Part shown: piece by piece, positions 14,223 to 15,912 of the stretch
Layout: the number at the start of each line of letters is the position of its first letter
Numbering within the stretch: position 1 is the stretch's first letter
Origin: Chitinispirillaceae bacterium
Lineage (GTDB): Bacteria; Fibrobacterota; Chitinivibrionia; Chitinivibrionales; Chitinispirillaceae
Reading direction: 5' to 3'
Assembly: GCA_016932075.1 (NCBI GenBank)
Contig: JAFGDP010000080.1
Location: 1 to 15,912 of the forward strand
Length of the DNA stretch: 15,912 nt
The notes under the pieces: generated by a model
What the model saw: the letters and a program-made list of their open reading frames with translations, nothing else
The model's database searches: none
What the model was told of the DNA's origin: nothing
Made by a program: the position numbers and the translations under genes

Positions 14223-14258
14223 GGATTTCTCTCCCGCTTTCGCGGGATCGAAATGACA
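14223..14258 (-). repeat. Short dispersed-type repeat unit, copy B (inverted)
   Basis: Read on the complementary strand, this unit starts TGTCATTTCGA and ends GAGAGAAATCC, the mirror image of copy A. Its middle forms a small hairpin, TCCCGC (14232-14237) with GCGGGA (14242-14247) around TTTC. No T-run follows, so it is not a terminator. Confidence 0.55.
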
Positions 14259-14354
14259 GCATTTGCCACGGATCATGTATGACAATGGATATGAGACGAT
14301 TAATAATTGATCTCCATGGCATTTGTGCGCTCAGTTAGAGATCGTTTTTGCTTT

Positions 14355-15353
14355 TTATTGCAGCCAACTCCTCAACAATGCCAGGGACGCACTGTCAGAC
14401 TCGATCCTGAAATCAGGCTCCCCGGATTTATGCGCATTGAACCAGAGCAGCGCCTCAACGCATGGGTTATTGTCCATGAACGCAAAAACCTCCGCCAGCC
14501 ACGCTGGCCGCCTCCCAAGGTCTGACGGGCACCCGGTTTCAGAGATCCAGAGCGGCTTTCCCATGTCCTTGACCGCCTGAAGCGAAAGGCCAAATACCCG
14601 GCCAAACCGTTCCCACTCATGCCACTTGTCATGGTTGTCACCGTAATTATACCCGTCAAGCCCGATGATATCCACGACCGAATCGCCCGGATAATACGGG
14701 TACAGGTCCTGCTGCGGACTCCTGCCGTCCCACAGCACATTGGGGCTGAACACCCACCGCACATTGTAAGCGCCTGCCGCCCTAAACAGATTGTGCGCCC
14801 GCTGCCACGTGGCAACGAACATCCGCGGCTTCCCGCCCCACGCAAACCAGTCACCGTTCATCTCATACCCGAACCGCAAATACACACTATTCTCCACCTT
14901 TGCAGCGTCCCGTGCAAACTGTGCCAGCGTACTGTCCCACACGCCATTGCAGATTTCATTAAGAAGAAGAGCATTGCGCGCATCAGAAAAAGAAACCGAC
15001 ATAAGATTCATGCTGATGACCATGCTAATACCCCGGCCGGCCAACAACCCGGCCGTTTCCACCGGGAAAGGATCATCGATCTGTAAAAACCAGAGTACAT
15101 ACCCCGGCGTTGCGCCAAACAACCTGACCAGCGAATCAAGATGGCCGGGAAAGTCATCATACAGCTCAGGCGCGTAAAACCCGAACCGCTCACGGTTTAA
15201 CAGTAACGACGGTCCGGATTCATCGCAAATATCCAGACTGTAATCAGACGGGCCGAGATTAGAACAGGAAACAATAAGCAAAAACGCGAACAGACCAAAA
15301 AATGATACGAAACAGAAGCGTGAAACATAGCGATAGAACAATACCCGAGACAT
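14355..15353 (-). CDS. Glycoside hydrolase family 26 (beta-mannanase-like) lipoprotein
   Basis: A 332-residue secreted glycosidase. The N-terminus is a hydrophobic signal (FVSFFGLFAFLLIVSC) ending in a lipobox, with Cys30 the probable lipid-modified residue, so the enzyme should be membrane-anchored. Two catalytic glutamates fit the clan GH-A arrangement: acid/base Glu164 in YLRFGYEMNGDWFAWG and nucleophile Glu272 in PLWISETGCPSD. The RFGYEMNGDWFAWG block is characteristic of GH26, whose usual substrates are beta-1,4-mannans and some beta-glucans or xylans. The frame can start at TTG 15371, but ATG 15353 is preferred; neither has a strong ribosome binding site. No carbohydrate-binding module, transporter or sugar regulator is adjacent, so it looks like an orphan enzyme. 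Confidence 0.85.
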   Translation of the reverse strand: MSRVLFYRYVSRFCFVSFFGLFAFLLIVSCSNLGPSDYSLDICDESGPSLLLNRERFGFYAPELYDDFPGHLDSLVRLFGATPGYVLWFLQIDDPFPVETAGLLAGRGISMVISMNLMSVSFSDARNALLLNEICNGVWDSTLAQFARDAAKVENSVYLRFGYEMNGDWFAWGGKPRMFVATWQRAHNLFRAAGAYNVRWVFSPNVLWDGRSPQQDLYPYYPGDSVVDIIGLDGYNYGDNHDKWHEWERFGRVFGLSLQAVKDMGKPLWISETGCPSDLGRRPAWLAEVFAFMDNNPCVEALLWFNAHKSGEPDFRIESDSASLALLRSWLQ

Positions 15354-15467
15354 GAAAGATAATATACACAAATCAAGCAGGATACGGGGGAAAGCTATGG
15401 ACTGATACCGGGTTCAGCAAGACAAAACGTGTTGCTATGGGTTATTTTTGGCTTTTTCACAGAGGGC

Positions 15468-15562
15468 AACGATCTGGCGCACCCGCCCGAAGTGCAGCAG
15501 CAAAGGGACCGAGCGTGGAGCGAGCCCGGAATACGCCGATCCCATCCCGCTATGCGGGTGGG
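15468..15562. repeat. GC-rich repeat-like block ending in a hairpin
   Basis: The block runs from GGCAACGATCTGGCGCACCC through GGGACCGAGCGTGGAGCGAG to a hairpin. In the hairpin, CCCA and CCCGC (15541-15550, with T15545 bulged) pair with GCGGG and TGGG (15554-15562) around TAT. Its composition differs from the AT-rich flanks, and the GAGCG/GGAGCGAGC pattern is typical of dispersed non-coding repeats. No second copy is present in this window, so repeat status is inferred. Confidence 0.35.
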
Positions 15563-15710
15563 GGAACGACCGTACGCTTATCTGCTTTTGTATTTTCATT
15601 TTGCTTTTTCTTCTTTTTCCTTTCAAAATGTAACAGCTAAACTCCCTTCTCCTGACGTGGAGATAAATCGTTATTTGGTAAAATGCCTCTCTTTTTTTTA
15701 ACGATTGTTT

Positions 15711-15722
15711 GTAGTATACTAC
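15711..15722. promoter_or_regulatory. 12-base perfect palindrome
   Basis: GTAGTATACTAC reads the same on both strands. It follows a T-run and lies about 60 bases before the predicted insertion-sequence end. It could be an operator or a -10-like element; nothing nearby decides. Confidence 0.25.
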
Positions 15723-15779
15723 TGCACTCCGGTTCGATTTCTGTTCGAAACTATTGCGCGTGGTATATCCGTAACTCAT

Positions 15780-15912
15780 TGTCATATATCATCCGACCTG
15801 GAAATGAAGCCGCCCGACCTGAAAATGAAGCCGCCCGACCTGGAAATGAGACCGCCCGACCTGGAAATGAGACCGCCCGACCTGGAAATGAGACCGCCCG
15901 ACCTGGAAATGA
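15780..15912. mobile_element. Possible left end of an IS21-type insertion sequence, cut by the window
   Basis: TGTCATATAT at 15780-15789 is followed at once by a run of 21-base repeats that continues to the window edge. Many IS21-family elements begin with TGT and carry several copies of a roughly 20-base motif at their ends, thought to bind the transposase. No istA or istB gene is visible because the window stops inside the array. The assignment rests only on this architecture, and a non-mobile minisatellite is the alternative. Confidence 0.35.
15795..15912. repeat. Tandem array of 21-base repeats
   Basis: Units begin with GACCTG at 15795, 15816, 15837, 15858, 15879 and 15900, an exact 21-base period, and the sixth is cut by the window. 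The core is GACCTGGAAATGA followed by AAGCCGCCC in units 1-2 and GACCGCCC after a G in units 3-5. Unit 2 has A for G in the core. Units 3-5 are identical, so homogenisation or recent expansion is likely. Units are contiguous with no unique spacers. Confidence 0.9.

Larger units (their letters stand above)
14007..14354. other. Gene-free stretch upstream of nspC holding repeats
   Basis: This 348-base gap separates two leftward genes. About 14030-14075 is AT-rich and is the likely site of the nspC promoter, though no well-spaced box pair was found. CCGAG-GG-CTCGG near 14117-14128 is a small dyad. Two facing palindromic repeat units at 14178-14209 and 14223-14258 occupy the centre. The open frames crossing here are short, lack ribosome binding sites and run through the repeats. 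Confidence 0.55.
15354..15779. other. Gene-free stretch between the GH26 gene and the tandem-repeat array
   Basis: No convincing gene lies here. The stretch holds a GC-rich repeat-like block (about 15468-15562), then a T-rich run (about 15576-15628), and the 12-base perfect palindrome GTAGTATACTAC at 15711-15722. The GH26 promoter should lie near 15360-15420 but was not identified. Open frames that cross the GC-rich block on both strands have no ribosome binding site. Confidence 0.5.

Noticed and set aside
15435..15785. A 116-codon minus-strand frame, and a 90-codon plus-strand frame at 15429-15701
   Set aside because: Both read through the GC-rich repeat-like block and a homopolymer-rich stretch, with no ribosome binding site or recognisable domain.
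15795..15912. CRISPR array
   Set aside because: The 21-base units are contiguous with no unique spacers, and no cas gene is nearby.

Overview
The window reads as chromosomal DNA of a diderm (Gram-negative-type) bacterium. The evidence is a beta-barrel outer-membrane protein ending in phenylalanine, a LolA-like periplasmic carrier, a predicted lipoprotein with a lipobox, and FtsX/MacB-type ABC permeases. Coding DNA is GC-rich, with one clearly AT-rich intergenic island (about 3540-3868). The phylum cannot be fixed from the sequence. Dispersed palindromic repeats, orphan glycosidase and carboxy(nor)spermidine genes would suit an environmental lineage of the Fibrobacterota/Spirochaetota kind, but that is a guess.

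Left region (1-3321): a lipid or polyketide biosynthesis locus. A type III polyketide synthase, cut by the window edge, is transcribed leftward. An acyl carrier protein and a complete FabF-type ketosynthase overlap by 4 bases and run rightward. A U32-family protein with many cysteines converges on the ketosynthase with 2 bases between the stops. U32 relatives include oxygen-independent hydroxylases (UbiU/UbiV, RlhA, TrhP), so an anaerobic aromatic polyketide or alkyl-lipid pathway with a hydroxylation step is a plausible reading. It is not proven.

Middle region (3322-11474): a 0.5 kb AT-rich gap ends in a good sigma70-like promoter. A perfect 21-base palindrome abuts its -10 box and looks like the operator of the TetR regulator encoded downstream. 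The genes that follow are a small Cys-rich protein with a SPASM-like look, the TetR regulator, an ABC ATPase, two FtsX-type permeases (the second with an apparently duplicated periplasmic subdomain), a LolA-like periplasmic protein and, after a hairpin-rich leader, an outer-membrane beta-barrel. Together they look like a regulated trans-envelope system that moves a lipid, lipoprotein or amphiphile from the inner membrane to the outer membrane.

Right region (11475-15912): a leftward two-gene polyamine operon (carboxynorspermidine/carboxyspermidine decarboxylase, then dehydrogenase), a gap with two inverted copies of a short palindromic repeat, a leftward GH26 mannanase-like lipoprotein, a gene-free stretch with a GC-rich hairpin repeat, and an array of exact 21-base tandem repeats running off the window. 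The array resembles the multiple repeats at the end of an IS21-type insertion sequence. No rRNA, tRNA or CRISPR array was seen.
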